A stretch of DNA of 64,000 nucleotides, from positions 62,001-126,000 of the forward strand of contig CAVXLJ010000018.1 of assembly GCA_963762605.1 (NCBI GenBank), given 5' to 3'. Made by a program: the position numbers and the translations under genes. The notes under the pieces were generated by a model, which searched no databases, was not told the DNA's origin, and saw only the letters and a list, made by a program, of their open reading frames with translations. Positions 45,297 through 54,169 of the stretch are shown piece after piece (the stretch's first letter is position 1; every line of letters begins with the position of its first letter). The DNA comes from CAVSRC01 sp963762605. GTDB taxonomy: Bacteria; Pseudomonadota; Alphaproteobacteria; Rhizobiales; Kaistiaceae.

Positions 45297-46151
45297 ATGG
45301 CATCGCCCCTCGACATCGATCTCCTCCGCTGCTTTTCGATCGTCGCCGAGACCGGCGCGCTGAGCCGGGCGGCGGATCGGATCGGCCGCAGCCAGGCCGC
45401 GGTCAGCATGCAGATGAAACGGCTGGAAGAAATCGTCGGCCAACCGCTGCTCAACCGAACGGGGCGCGGCGTGTTTCTGACGGTTCACGGCGAGCGTCTT
45501 CTCAACCACGCGCAGCGTATCCTGCGGGCCCATGACGATGCCTTGGCGGAACTCTCGGGTCGAAGCCTGAGCGGCGCCGTGCGCTTCGGCTGTCCCGACG
45601 ACTATGCCGACGCCTTCCTGCCGCCGCTCCTGCGCAGCTTCGCGGCACTGCATCCGCAAGCGATGATCGAGGTTGTCTGCGCGTCGACGCCCCGCCTCCT
45701 CAGTCAGCTGGATCGCAACATCCTCGATCTCGCGCTGACATCGGTTCCGCTCGATTCCGCGCGTCCGGTGCTGCGCCAGGAGGCCCTCGTCTGGGTGGGA
45801 CCGAAAAACAGCCATGGGGATTGGCCCGATCCCCTTCGCCTGGCGCTCGGCGATCCGGACACGCTTGATCACCGGGCCGCGATCGCCGCACTCGGCCAGG
45901 CCGGGCGGGGCTATCAGATCGCCTATTCGAGCGGCAGTCTGTCCGGGCTTCTGGCGGTGGTTCGATCCGGGCAGGCCATCGCCGTGCTGACGCGGGCGGC
46001 GGTGCCGGCGGATCTCGGCATCCTATCGGCGGCGATGGGGCTGCCTGAACTCCCCAGGATCGGGCTGATCACCCGGATGGACGAAAGGCGGGCCTCGCCA
46101 CTGACGCGGGCCTTCGAGACACATATTCGCAGCACGCTGCCAGCACTTTGA
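45297..46151 (+). CDS. dgdR: LysR-family regulator of dgdA
   Basis: The 284-residue protein has an N-terminal helix-turn-helix (about 5-62; TGALSRAADRIGRSQAAVSMQMKRLEE) and the usual effector-binding part with SLSGAVRFGCPDDYADAFLPP near 86. Divergent position next to dgdA points to regulation of that gene, in agreement with DgdR in Burkholderia, which senses dialkylglycines. The ATG is only eight bases from an inverted repeat that may be its own operator, so self-repression is plausible. Confidence 0.85.
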   Translation: MASPLDIDLLRCFSIVAETGALSRAADRIGRSQAAVSMQMKRLEEIVGQPLLNRTGRGVFLTVHGERLLNHAQRILRAHDDALAELSGRSLSGAVRFGCPDDYADAFLPPLLRSFAALHPQAMIEVVCASTPRLLSQLDRNILDLALTSVPLDSARPVLRQEALVWVGPKNSHGDWPDPLRLALGDPDTLDHRAAIAALGQAGRGYQIAYSSGSLSGLLAVVRSGQAIAVLTRAAVPADLGILSAAMGLPELPRIGLITRMDERRASPLTRAFETHIRSTLPAL

Positions 46152-46234
46152 CGGCACCGGGCGGCCGCGCGCCTTTTCGTCGCCGGAATCCCGTGCTACT
46201 TCACCGCCGACCTTGGCCGGGATGCATCAGGACC

Positions 46235-46891
46235 ATGATTCCAGCGCACATTTTTCGGGTGGCGGGCCTTATCCTCAACGCCGCGCTGATGGTGGCCGGA
46301 CCGGCAGTGGCTCAGGCCCAGGTCATCCAGGTACCGCAATTGCAGCCGCCGGCCGATCAGTTCGGGCCGCAGTTCACCCCCGATACGCCGCAGCCGGCGC
46401 CCGATGCCCAGGTGCCCAGCGGTTCGGCGCCCGATGCTCAGGTGCCGGGCGGGCCGGCGCCCGACGTGCAGCAGCCGGCGCCTGATATCCAGCCGGCCCC
46501 CGATGTCCAGACCGAGCCGGAGGCGACGCACATCTCCAATCCGGTCGCCGTCTTCGCCGGCCTCGACAAGATCACCGGGCGGATCATCAAGTTCGACGTC
46601 TATATCAACGAGACCGTGCAGTTCGGTGCGCTGCAGGTGACGCCGCGCGTCTGCTACACGCGCCCGCCGACGGAAGAGCCGCGCACCGACGCCTTCGTCG
46701 AGGTCGACGAGATCACCCTTGCCCGCAAGATCCAGCGCATCTTCACCGGCTGGATGTTCGCCGCCAGCCCCGGCCTGCATGCGGTCGACAACGCCGTCTA
46801 TGACGTATGGCTGACCGACTGCAAGATGAAGTCGAGCGTGCCGCCGCCGTCCGCGCGCAAGGACGCGCCCGCGCCGAGCAAGACGCAGTAG
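46235..46891 (+). CDS. Secreted DUF2155 protein
   Basis: The 218-residue protein has a signal peptide (MIPAHIFRVAGLILNAALMV), then a proline-rich linker of degenerate APDxQ repeats (about 50-95), then the DUF2155 domain (about 102-195): VAVFAGLDKITGRII, QFGALQVTPRVCYTRPPTE, IFTGWMFAASPGLHAV and DVWLTDC. Two Cys probably form a disulfide. This family is widespread in alphaproteobacteria, often beside aat and the acc genes as here, and its function is unknown. ATG 46235 is preferred because it gives the signal peptide. Confidence 0.9.
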   Translation: MIPAHIFRVAGLILNAALMVAGPAVAQAQVIQVPQLQPPADQFGPQFTPDTPQPAPDAQVPSGSAPDAQVPGGPAPDVQQPAPDIQPAPDVQTEPEATHISNPVAVFAGLDKITGRIIKFDVYINETVQFGALQVTPRVCYTRPPTEEPRTDAFVEVDEITLARKIQRIFTGWMFAASPGLHAVDNAVYDVWLTDCKMKSSVPPPSARKDAPAPSKTQ

Positions 46892-46894
46892 CCC

Positions 46895-47518
46895 TCAGTC
46901 CAGGCGGAAGAAGTCGCCGTCGCGGTCGATCGCCGCGTCGAGCAGCTCCTGATAATGGGCGCGGTCGATATCGATGGCGCCGAACTGCTTCAGGTGCGGC
47001 GTGGTGAACTGGGTGTCGAGCAGGGTGTAGCCGCCCGCCTGCAGGCGCAGGACGAGATGGACCAGGGCCACCTTCGAGGCGTCGCGCTCGCGCGAGAACA
47101 TGCTTTCGCCGAAGAAGGCGGCGCCCAAACTCACCCCGTAGAGCCCGCCGACCAGCACGCCGTCGTGCCAGGTCTCCACCGTGTGGGCCGCGCCCATCTC
47201 GAACAGCTCGCCATAGAGCTTGCGGATGCGCTGGTTGATCCAGGTCTTTGGCCGTGCCGGCGTGGCACTGGCGCAGCCGTCGATCACGGCGCCGAAATCA
47301 TGGTCGATGCGGATCTCGAAGCGGCCCGAGGCCACCGTGCGGGCGAGCCGCCGGGGAAGGTGGAAGCGGTCGAGCGGCAGGATGCCGCGCTGTTCGGGTT
47401 CGATCCAGTAGAGGCTGGGGTCGTCCGCCGCCTCGGCCATCGGGAAGATCCCCAAGGCATAGGCTTTGAGCAGCACCTGCGGCGTGATTTCCAGGAGAAG
47501 GTCGTCGGGCGCGGCCAT
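46895..47518 (-). CDS. aat: Leucyl/phenylalanyl-tRNA-protein transferase
   Basis: Aat adds Leu or Phe from charged tRNA to proteins with an N-terminal Lys or Arg, marking them for ClpAP degradation. The 207-residue product shows the family start GIFPMAEAADDPSLYWIEPEQRG, then INQRIRKLYGELF, HTVETWHDGVLVGGLYGV and FFGESMFSRERDASKVAL. It lies nine bases after accC in the same direction and is convergent with the DUF2155 gene. Length and motifs are normal. Confidence 0.95.
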   Translation of the reverse strand: MAAPDDLLLEITPQVLLKAYALGIFPMAEAADDPSLYWIEPEQRGILPLDRFHLPRRLARTVASGRFEIRIDHDFGAVIDGCASATPARPKTWINQRIRKLYGELFEMGAAHTVETWHDGVLVGGLYGVSLGAAFFGESMFSRERDASKVALVHLVLRLQAGGYTLLDTQFTTPHLKQFGAIDIDRAHYQELLDAAIDRDGDFFRLD

Positions 47519-47527
47519 GAGGGCAAT

Positions 47528-48886
47528 CTAGGTCGCTGCCAGGTGCTTCTCCAGCCAGTGGATGTCGTAATTGCCCGAGGCGACATCAGCGTCGTGGACG
47601 AGATCGCGGAACAGCGGGATCGTCGTGCGAATGCCGTCGACCACGAATTCGTCGAGCGCCCGGTTGAGGCGCATCATGCATTCCTGCCGGTTGCGGCCGC
47701 GGACGATCAGCTTGCCGATGAGGCTGTCGTAGAAGGGCGGGATGGAATAGCCCTGATAGACGGCTGAATCGACGCGCACGCCCAGGCCCCCCGGCGGGTG
47801 GTAGTAGGTGATCTTGCCGGGCGAGGCCATGAAGGTCTTCGGGTCCTCGGCATTGATGCGGCACTCGATGGCGTGGCCGGTGAAGGTCACCTCGTCCTGT
47901 GTGAAGGAGAGGCCGAGACCGGCCGCCACGCGGATCTGCTCGTTGACCAGGTCGATGCCGGTGACCGCCTCGGTCACCGGGTGCTCCACCTGTAGCCGCG
48001 TGTTCATCTCGATGAAATGAAACTCGCCATTCTCGTAGAGGAACTCGACCGTGCCGGCGCCGGCATAGCCGAGTTCGCCAATGGCCTTGGCGACAATGCC
48101 GCCGATACGGGCGCGCTGCTCCGGCGTGATGACCGGGGAGGGGGATTCCTCCATCACCTTCTGGTGGCGGCGTTGCAGCGAGCAGTCGCGCTCGCCGAGA
48201 TGGACGCCGCTGCCCTTGCCGTCGCCCATCACCTGAACCTCGATGTGGCGGGGCGCGCCGAGATATTTCTCGATATAGACCGCGTCGTCGCCGAAGGCGG
48301 AACGCGCTTCGGCGCGTGCGGTCGACAGGGCGGTGGGCAGATCGTCGGCGCTCCTGGCCACCTTCATGCCGCGTCCGCCGCCGCCGGCCGACGCCTTGAT
48401 GAGCACCGGATAGCCGATTTCATCGGCGATCTTGCGCGCGGTGGCGTCGTCGCTGACGGCGCCTTCCGAGCCGGGCACGACGGGGATGCCGAGGCGGGCG
48501 GCGGTGCGCTTGGCCTCGATCTTGTCACCCATGATGCGGATGTGTTCGGCGCTGGGGCCGATAAAGACGATGCCGTGCGCCGCCAGGATCTCGGCGAAGC
48601 GGGCGTTCTCCGACAGGAAGCCGTAGCCCGGATGGACCGCCTCGGCCCCGGTGATCTCGCAGGCAGCGAGCAGCGAGGGAATGTTGAGATAAGATTCGCG
48701 CGCCGGCGGCGGACCGATGCACACACTCTCGTCGGCCAGCCGCACATGCATGGCGTCGGCGTCGGCGGTGGAATGGACCGCGACCGTGGCGATGCCGAGC
48801 TCCTTGCAGGCGCGCAGCACGCGCAGTGCAATCTCGCCGCGGTTGGCGATGAGAATCTTGCTGAACAACTGGGGCGCCGCGGTCAT
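47528..48886 (-). CDS. accC: Acetyl-CoA carboxylase, biotin carboxylase subunit
   Basis: AccC uses ATP and bicarbonate to carboxylate biotin carried on AccB, the first step of fatty acid synthesis. The 452-residue product has the ILIANRGEIALRVLRACKELG start, the Gly-rich ATP lid ASAGGGGRGMKVA near residue 165, and FIEMNTRLQVEHPVTE near 285 with metal and catalytic residues. It overlaps accB by four bases, so the two subunits are made together. Confidence 0.97.
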   Translation of the reverse strand: MTAAPQLFSKILIANRGEIALRVLRACKELGIATVAVHSTADADAMHVRLADESVCIGPPPARESYLNIPSLLAACEITGAEAVHPGYGFLSENARFAEILAAHGIVFIGPSAEHIRIMGDKIEAKRTAARLGIPVVPGSEGAVSDDATARKIADEIGYPVLIKASAGGGGRGMKVARSADDLPTALSTARAEARSAFGDDAVYIEKYLGAPRHIEVQVMGDGKGSGVHLGERDCSLQRRHQKVMEESPSPVITPEQRARIGGIVAKAIGELGYAGAGTVEFLYENGEFHFIEMNTRLQVEHPVTEAVTGIDLVNEQIRVAAGLGLSFTQDEVTFTGHAIECRINAEDPKTFMASPGKITYYHPPGGLGVRVDSAVYQGYSIPPFYDSLIGKLIVRGRNRQECMMRLNRALDEFVVDGIRTTIPLFRDLVHDADVASGNYDIHWLEKHLAAT

Positions 48887-49335
48887 TCGATGATCAGCAG
48901 CGGCTCGCCGTATTCGACGGGCTGGGCGTCGTCGACCAGGATTTCCTTGACCGTGCCCGCGCGCGGCGCCGGAATCTGGTTCATGGTCTTCATCGCCTCG
49001 ATGATCATCACCGTCTGGCCTTCGCTCACCCGGTCGCCGACATCGACGAAGGGCCGGGCGCCGGGTTCGGGCGCGAGATAGGCGGTGCCGACCATCGGCG
49101 AGGCAACCATGCCGGGCCGGTTGGCAGGTTCGACCGGGCGCTCCTCGGCCGCGGGTGGAGGCGCGGCGGGTGCGACCGCGGGAGACGGCGCCGCCGCAGC
49201 AATGGTAATGTTGCGTGCGATGCGCACGCGCGTGTTGTTCTGCTCGACCTCGATCTCGGTCAGCCCGGTCTCGTTGAGCAGCTCGGCCAGCTGGCGGATC
49301 AGGTCCTGGTCGACGATCGATTTGTTCTCAGCCAT
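48883..49335 (-). CDS. accB: Acetyl-CoA carboxylase, biotin carboxyl carrier protein
   Basis: This 150-residue carrier holds biotin on Lys116 in EAMKTMN. An N-terminal helical part (1-45) is joined by an Ala/Pro-rich linker (about 46-75) to the biotinyl domain with the thumb segment typical of BCCP. ATG 49335 overlaps the aroQ stop (TGATG) and its 3' end overlaps accC by four bases. aroQ-accB-accC is a common alphaproteobacterial operon. Confidence 0.96.
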   Translation of the reverse strand: MAENKSIVDQDLIRQLAELLNETGLTEIEVEQNNTRVRIARNITIAAAAPSPAVAPAAPPPAAEERPVEPANRPGMVASPMVGTAYLAPEPGARPFVDVGDRVSEGQTVMIIEAMKTMNQIPAPRAGTVKEILVDDAQPVEYGEPLLIIE

Positions 49336-49805
49336 CAGGCCCCCTTCCGCTTGCTCGTCTTCTTTTTGTCGGCGGTCAGCGCCTGCATTGCCTCGAGCGC
49401 CAGCACGTAGCCCCGCGGCCCGAGGCCACAAATGGTTCCGATGGCGACCGGCGACACGTAGGAATGATGCCGGAAGCCCTCGCGCGCGAAGATGTTTGAC
49501 AGGTGGACCTCGATCACCGGCACGCCTGCGGCCCGAATGGCGTCGTGGATGGCCACCGAGGTGTGCGTGTAGGCGCCGGGATTGATGACGATGCCGCGGG
49601 CACCGTGCATCGCCTCCTGAATCCAGTCGACCAGAATGCCCTCGTGGTTGGTCTGGCGGAAATCGACCGCAAGCCCAAGCGTCTTGCCGGCCGTCACGCA
49701 ATCACGCTCAATCATCGCCAGGCTGGTCGCGCCATAGACGCCGGGCTCGCGCGTGCCGAGCAGATTGAGGTTGGGGCCGTTGAGGACGAGGACCGGGACC
49801 GCCAT
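49335..49805 (-). CDS. aroQ: Type II 3-dehydroquinate dehydratase
   Basis: This enzyme removes water from 3-dehydroquinate in the shikimate pathway. The 156-residue product has LNGPNLNLLGTREPGVYG with the catalytic Tyr, RQTNHEGILVDWI, NPGAYTHTSVAIHDA and VIEVHLSNIFAREGFRHHSYVS. The C-terminus is Lys-rich. It is the first gene of the aroQ-accB-accC-aat group and overlaps accB by one base. Dehydroshikimate is also one step from protocatechuate, but nothing here links it to the pca operon. Confidence 0.97.
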   Translation of the reverse strand: MAVPVLVLNGPNLNLLGTREPGVYGATSLAMIERDCVTAGKTLGLAVDFRQTNHEGILVDWIQEAMHGARGIVINPGAYTHTSVAIHDAIRAAGVPVIEVHLSNIFAREGFRHHSYVSPVAIGTICGLGPRGYVLALEAMQALTADKKKTSKRKGA

Positions 49806-49925
49806 GAATGGGAGCTTCCGCCATCGCGGCGGCCATTGTCTCGGCCGTCGCCCTGAAACTGGCGCGTTTATAGGAGGTTGCCGGGCGGAGGGAAAGCCCC
49901 GCCCGGCGTGGGACCGGCGACGGCT

Positions 49926-50783
49926 CTAGCAGTTCGTGCTCGTGCAGGCGCTCGCCAGCGCGTCGATCTTGGTCTTGAGCGCGTCGTAGCCTACGGCACC
50001 GACAATGACCTCCTTGTGGGTCACGTAGCTCGGCGTGCCGGTCAGGTTGAGCTTGCCGGCAAGCGCGTAGGATTCGTTGATCGTTTGCTTCACCTCGTCC
50101 GAATCGAGCTTTGCCTTCAGCACGGCCGGATCGAGGCCGAGACTGGCGGCCACGGCCAGCGCCTTTTCGCCGTTCACCTGGCCGGGCTCCTGCAGCATGG
50201 CGTCGTGGAATTCAGCGTATTTGTCGGGCGCCGTCATGTGCAGCGCGACGGCCACCTTGGCCGCCTCGACCGAGCCGGGGCCGAGCACCGGGAACTGCTT
50301 GAGCACGAGCCTCAGATTCGAGTCGCTGTCGATCAGCTTCTTCATGTCGGCCTCGGCGCGCCGGCAATAGGTGCAGTTGTAGTCGAAGAACTCGACCAGG
50401 GTGACCTTGCCGTCAGGATTGCCGAGCACGATCTGATGCTTGGAATCGAAGATCGTCGCCGCAGAGTCGGTGATGGTCTTGGTCTGGGCAAGTTGCGCGG
50501 CGGCGTCACGCCGGCGCTGCAGTTCGGTGATGGCGTCGGCGATGACCTCCGGATTGGCGATCAGGTAGTTGCGGATGATGCCTTCCAGTTCGGTGCGCTG
50601 GTCACTGCTGAATTCGGCCATTTTGACGGCGCCGGCAATGATCGGCGTCGCATCGGCCGCCGGGGCGGCGGGGGAGGTGGTGCGGTTCTGGCTGGTGCCG
50701 ACGAAGTAGCCAATCCCGCCGACGGCGACGGCGCCGACGACTGCGATGGTGGCGATAATGCGGGGGGTCATGAATGTCTCCAA
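49926..50783 (-). CDS. DsbA-family thiol:disulfide oxidoreductase
   Basis: The 285-residue protein has one N-terminal membrane segment (about 8-28), a helical N-domain of about 85 residues and a thioredoxin/DsbA fold with the redox motif CTYC in FFDYNCTYCRRAEADM, and the cis-Pro in LTGTPSY. The extra N-domain resembles that of ScsC/BdbD-like oxidoreductases. Two more Cys lie at the C-terminus (ACTSTNC). It acts in the periplasm. It lies 34 bases downstream of the M48 protease gene in the same direction. Confidence 0.9.
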   Translation of the reverse strand: METFMTPRIIATIAVVGAVAVGGIGYFVGTSQNRTTSPAAPAADATPIIAGAVKMAEFSSDQRTELEGIIRNYLIANPEVIADAITELQRRRDAAAQLAQTKTITDSAATIFDSKHQIVLGNPDGKVTLVEFFDYNCTYCRRAEADMKKLIDSDSNLRLVLKQFPVLGPGSVEAAKVAVALHMTAPDKYAEFHDAMLQEPGQVNGEKALAVAASLGLDPAVLKAKLDSDEVKQTINESYALAGKLNLTGTPSYVTHKEVIVGAVGYDALKTKIDALASACTSTNC

Positions 50784-50817
50784 AGCGGCAAAGGTGGGAT
50801 CGCGGACGATCCTCGGC

Positions 50818-52188
50818 CTATTTATTCGGTTTATAGGATATAATGTCGTCGGCGCGAAGCCATGCCGGGCTGCCGCGCTTCAATTTCGCCTGCGCCCGGA
50901 TCGCCTGAATCTGGGCTCCCTTGACGTCGCCCTCGATGAACAGGCCCTGGGCGGTGGCCAACTGCGCCATGGGGATGTCGTTTTGCATGGCATAGGCGCG
51001 CGCCAGGGCCCGGTAGCCGAGGGGGAGGTCGGGATAGTTGATGACCGCCGCCGACAGCAGCCTGACGGCCTCGTTGGCATCGCTGTGGCTGCCGACGGCG
51101 ACCAGAGCCTGGCCGAGCAGCACCTTGATCAGGTTGGCACGGGGGGCAAGGGAAACCGCCTTGCGCAGGGGGGCGAGGGCCTCCTGCGGCTTGCCGGTTT
51201 CGAGAAGCACCTGTCCTTTCAGTTCCCAGAAATAGGGGTCGTTGGGGCTGGCGCGGGTTAGCGTGTCGATCTGCTTCAGGGCATCGACGGCGCGCCCGCT
51301 GCGGTAGGTGGAAATCGCCCGGGCATAGCGGGCCGGCAGGCTCTGGTCGCTGATCGGGTATCGCCGGTTCACCTGCAGGGGTGACCAGGTGAAACCGATC
51401 AGCTTGGCGCGCACGAGGTCGTGGCGCGCTTGCAGCTCAGGCAAATCCTTCTGATTGTAGTAGGGGCTGGAGCGAACCAGCTTTTCGAGGGTTACGATGC
51501 GCTCGCGCGGCAGAGGGTGGCTCTGCAGATAGGGGTTGACCTCACGCGAGTCCAACAGGCTGTCGTTGGCGAGCCGCTTGAGGACGGCCAGCATGCCGGC
51601 TCCGGACTGATGGGTCTTGTTCAGGTAGTCGACCGCTGCGCGGTCGGCGGCGGCTTCCTGCTCGCGCTGATAGCGCAGCAGACCGCGCTGGGCGATGGAG
51701 GCGCCGCCGGCGATAATGCCGCCGCCGGCGTTGCCCGCACCGGCGACGCCGGCGCCGATGCCGGCAAGCATGGTGAGCAGCATCGCCGCCTTGGTGTCTT
51801 CGAGCGCCTGCTTCATGTTGGCCACGTCGGCGTGGGCGATATGGCCGGTCTCATGCGCCAGAACGCCGATCAACTCGTTCGGCGTGTCGGATTTGATGAT
51901 GGTGCCGACATTGATGAACAGCCGGTGGCCGGTGGTGACGAAGGCGTTGAAGGCCTGATCGTTGACCAGCATGATCGTCGGCATCTGCTGACCGGCGGCC
52001 TTGACGATCGGCCGCAGATAATCGGCAATCAGAGCCTCGGTCTCGGCGTCACGGACGGTGGCGATGCGGCCGTCGGCAAAGGCCGTGGGGGGCGGCAGGG
52101 CGAGTGTCAGCGCCAGGGCGCCCACGGCGATCCGGATCGGGACTTTCCAGGGACTGCCGCACCTGCTAGGGACCGCTGCTCGTCGCAT
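50818..52188 (-). CDS. M48-family periplasmic metalloprotease with TPR repeats (BepA-like)
   Basis: The 456-residue protein has a signal peptide (about 15-38), a zinc protease domain with HETGH at 112-116 and the third ligand Glu in REQEAAADRAAVDYL near 176, a Gly/Ala-rich loop between them, and a C-terminal part of TPR-like helices (about 285-435). It resembles BepA/YfgC, which degrades misfolded outer-membrane assembly intermediates. It may be cotranscribed with the DsbA-like gene, and both would serve envelope protein folding. Confidence 0.9.
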   Translation of the reverse strand: MRRAAVPSRCGSPWKVPIRIAVGALALTLALPPPTAFADGRIATVRDAETEALIADYLRPIVKAAGQQMPTIMLVNDQAFNAFVTTGHRLFINVGTIIKSDTPNELIGVLAHETGHIAHADVANMKQALEDTKAAMLLTMLAGIGAGVAGAGNAGGGIIAGGASIAQRGLLRYQREQEAAADRAAVDYLNKTHQSGAGMLAVLKRLANDSLLDSREVNPYLQSHPLPRERIVTLEKLVRSSPYYNQKDLPELQARHDLVRAKLIGFTWSPLQVNRRYPISDQSLPARYARAISTYRSGRAVDALKQIDTLTRASPNDPYFWELKGQVLLETGKPQEALAPLRKAVSLAPRANLIKVLLGQALVAVGSHSDANEAVRLLSAAVINYPDLPLGYRALARAYAMQNDIPMAQLATAQGLFIEGDVKGAQIQAIRAQAKLKRGSPAWLRADDIISYKPNK

Positions 52189-52345
52189 CGTCTTTTCCGG
52201 CCTCGATGACTGGTTGTTTGTGCCGCAGTTCGAACAGGTTAGGGAGCCCTTGCGGGCGGGTCAACGCGACCCTGTGCCAAGGCAGGGACATGACCGGAAA
52301 ATTGGGCGGGAGCAAGACCTTGGGCGGGGACGCGGGGGGCCGCAG

Positions 52346-53506
52346 ATGAGCCGTCGACCGTCAGCCTCGCGGCGCAGCGAAATCCAGCCGTTCATCGTCA
52401 TGGACGTCATGCGCGCGGCCGCCGATCGCGAGCAGACGGGCGCGCGCGTCATCCACATGGAGGTCGGCCAGCCGGGGGCGCGGGCGCCGGAAACGGTGCT
52501 GGCGGCGGCGCGGGCGGCGGTCGCCGACGGTCATTTCCGCTACACCGAAGCGCTGGGCCTTAGGGCCCTCAGGGCGCGGATCGCCCGCCACTATACCGAG
52601 GAATACGGCCTTGCGGTTCCGGCGGAGCGCATCGTGGTGACGACCGGCTCGTCGGCCGCCTTCAACCTCGCCTTCCTCGGCGCCTTCGATGCCGGCGATC
52701 GGGTGGCGATCGCGGCGCCGGGCTATCCGGCCTACAAGAACCTCATCGGCGCGCTCGGCTTGAACGTCGTCGAGATCGAAACCGATGCCTCAACCCGCCA
52801 CGTGTTGACGCCGGACATGCTGGAGCGCGCCCACGCGCAAGCGCCGCTGGCCGGTGTTCTGGTCGCCAGCCCGGCGAACCCCAGCGGCACCATGATGACC
52901 CCCGAGGCGCTCGGCGCGCTGATCGCCGCGGCGAACGATCTCGGCATCCAGTTCATTTCCGACGAGATCTACCACCGGCTGGTCTATGCCGGCACGGCAG
53001 CCACCGCGCTGGCGTTTTCCAACGACGCGATCGTCATCAATTCCTTCTCGAAATACTACTGCATGACCGGCTGGCGCGTCGGCTGGATGGTGTTGCCCGA
53101 GCCGCTCATCCGCCCGGTCGAGCGCATCGCGCAGAACCTTTACATCTCGGCGCCGGACATCTCGCAGCGGGCGGCGATCGCCGCCTTCGAGGCGCGCGAC
53201 GAACTCGACGGCATCCGCGACGGCTATGCCGCCAATCGGCGTCTGCTGCTGGAGAAGCTGCCGGCGATCGGCTTCGACGAGCACCTGCCGGTCGATGGCG
53301 CCTTCTACGTCTATGCCTCGGTGCGCCGCTTCTCCAACAATTCCACCGAATTCAGCCGGCGCATGCTGGCGGAAGCCGGCGTCGCCGCGACACCGGGCGC
53401 CGATTTCGATCAAGTCCGCGGCCACGCCTTCATGCGCTTCTCCTTCGCCGGCACCGAGGCCGACATGGCGGAGGGCATGGACCGTCTGGCGGCGTGGCTG
53501 AAATAG
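52346..53506 (+). CDS. Class I/II pyridoxal-phosphate aminotransferase
   Basis: The 386-residue enzyme has the fold type I layout: VGQPGARAPETVL, then TTGSSAAFNLAF, SPANPSGTMM, the PLP-binding ISDEIYHRLVY with Asp, and INSFSKYYCMTGWRVGWMV with the Schiff-base Lys. The amino-acid substrate is not determinable; aspartate or aromatic aminotransferase activities are common in this class. ATG 52346 follows GGGGGG; the frame extends upstream through the antisense of the M48 gene without homology. It is divergent from the M48 gene, as in related genomes. Confidence 0.9.
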   Translation: MSRRPSASRRSEIQPFIVMDVMRAAADREQTGARVIHMEVGQPGARAPETVLAAARAAVADGHFRYTEALGLRALRARIARHYTEEYGLAVPAERIVVTTGSSAAFNLAFLGAFDAGDRVAIAAPGYPAYKNLIGALGLNVVEIETDASTRHVLTPDMLERAHAQAPLAGVLVASPANPSGTMMTPEALGALIAAANDLGIQFISDEIYHRLVYAGTAATALAFSNDAIVINSFSKYYCMTGWRVGWMVLPEPLIRPVERIAQNLYISAPDISQRAAIAAFEARDELDGIRDGYAANRRLLLEKLPAIGFDEHLPVDGAFYVYASVRRFSNNSTEFSRRMLAEAGVAATPGADFDQVRGHAFMRFSFAGTEADMAEGMDRLAAWLK

Positions 53507-53509
53507 GGC

Positions 53510-53803
53510 TCAGGCCGCGCCGGCCGGTGTCACCCGGCGGGCGATCTCGTCGCCGCGCTCACGTTCGACCAGCGCGATTTCGTATTGCGCCTGCAGGTCG
53601 AGCCAGAATTGCGGGCGATTGCCGAAATAGCGTCCGAGGCGGACAGCGGTGTCCGCGCTGATTGCGCGGCGGCCGTTTATGATGTCGGTGATGCGGCCCG
53701 ACGGCACGCCGAGATCGAGCGCGAGACGGTTGGCGCTCAGGCCGCGGGCAGTCAACTCGCGTTTCAACAGGCGCCCGGGGTGGCTGATCGGAGTCATGGT
53801 CAT
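53510..53803 (-). CDS. higA: HigA-family antitoxin, apparently without an intact toxin
   Basis: The 97-residue protein starts PISHPGRLLKRELTARGLSANRLAL and has the HigA/VapI-type helix-turn-helix (LDLGVPSGRITDIINGRRAISADTAVRLGRYF, about 29-60), then FWLDLQAQYEIALVE. It binds DNA and would normally neutralise a HigB nuclease. Its ATG overlaps the stop of a degenerate higB frame (ATGA), the usual gene arrangement. With the toxin broken it would persist as an orphan DNA-binding protein. Confidence 0.9.
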   Translation of the reverse strand: MTMTPISHPGRLLKRELTARGLSANRLALDLGVPSGRITDIINGRRAISADTAVRLGRYFGNRPQFWLDLQAQYEIALVERERGDEIARRVTPAGAA

Positions 53804-54002
53804 CCCTTGTGATAGTCAATGATTTCAACGTTGTGTGCGTCGTCGTTGAAGTCGATGCGCTACAACAGTCACCGTTCATGCCCGGCTCCGACCGGCACCC
53901 GTTCCCCGGACGCGGTGCGAGCCGTGAAACGCTGCGCCGTAGATCCAGGGTCCACATGGGCTCGTAGGTCCCGGGTCTGCAGCGCATCACGCTTTGCCTC
54001 AT
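53800..54002 (-). pseudogene. Remnant of a higB toxin gene
   Basis: The last 19 codons upstream of higA read RIDFNDDAHNVEIIDYHKG, matching the usual HigB end (…DVEIVDYH). Directly upstream the frame meets two stops (TAG, TGA), and the preceding homology-like pieces (APRPGNGCR, MNGD) are in another frame. The N-terminal half is not recognisable. The toxin is therefore probably inactivated by frameshifts and deletions. Confidence 0.55.
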
Positions 54003-54169
54003 TCCCGATCGCTTTGCTCTGCGCCTCTTGGCGTGCTGCGCTGCGCCCGGGACACGCCTTGCCCATCTGCACCCTCCGATTTGTCAGCGCCGGTGCAAGG
54101 GACTATTTCCTTCCTGCATTCCCCCTTCCAGATGACGGCGGGCCCAAGCCGCCGCGGAGATCAGCAAAC

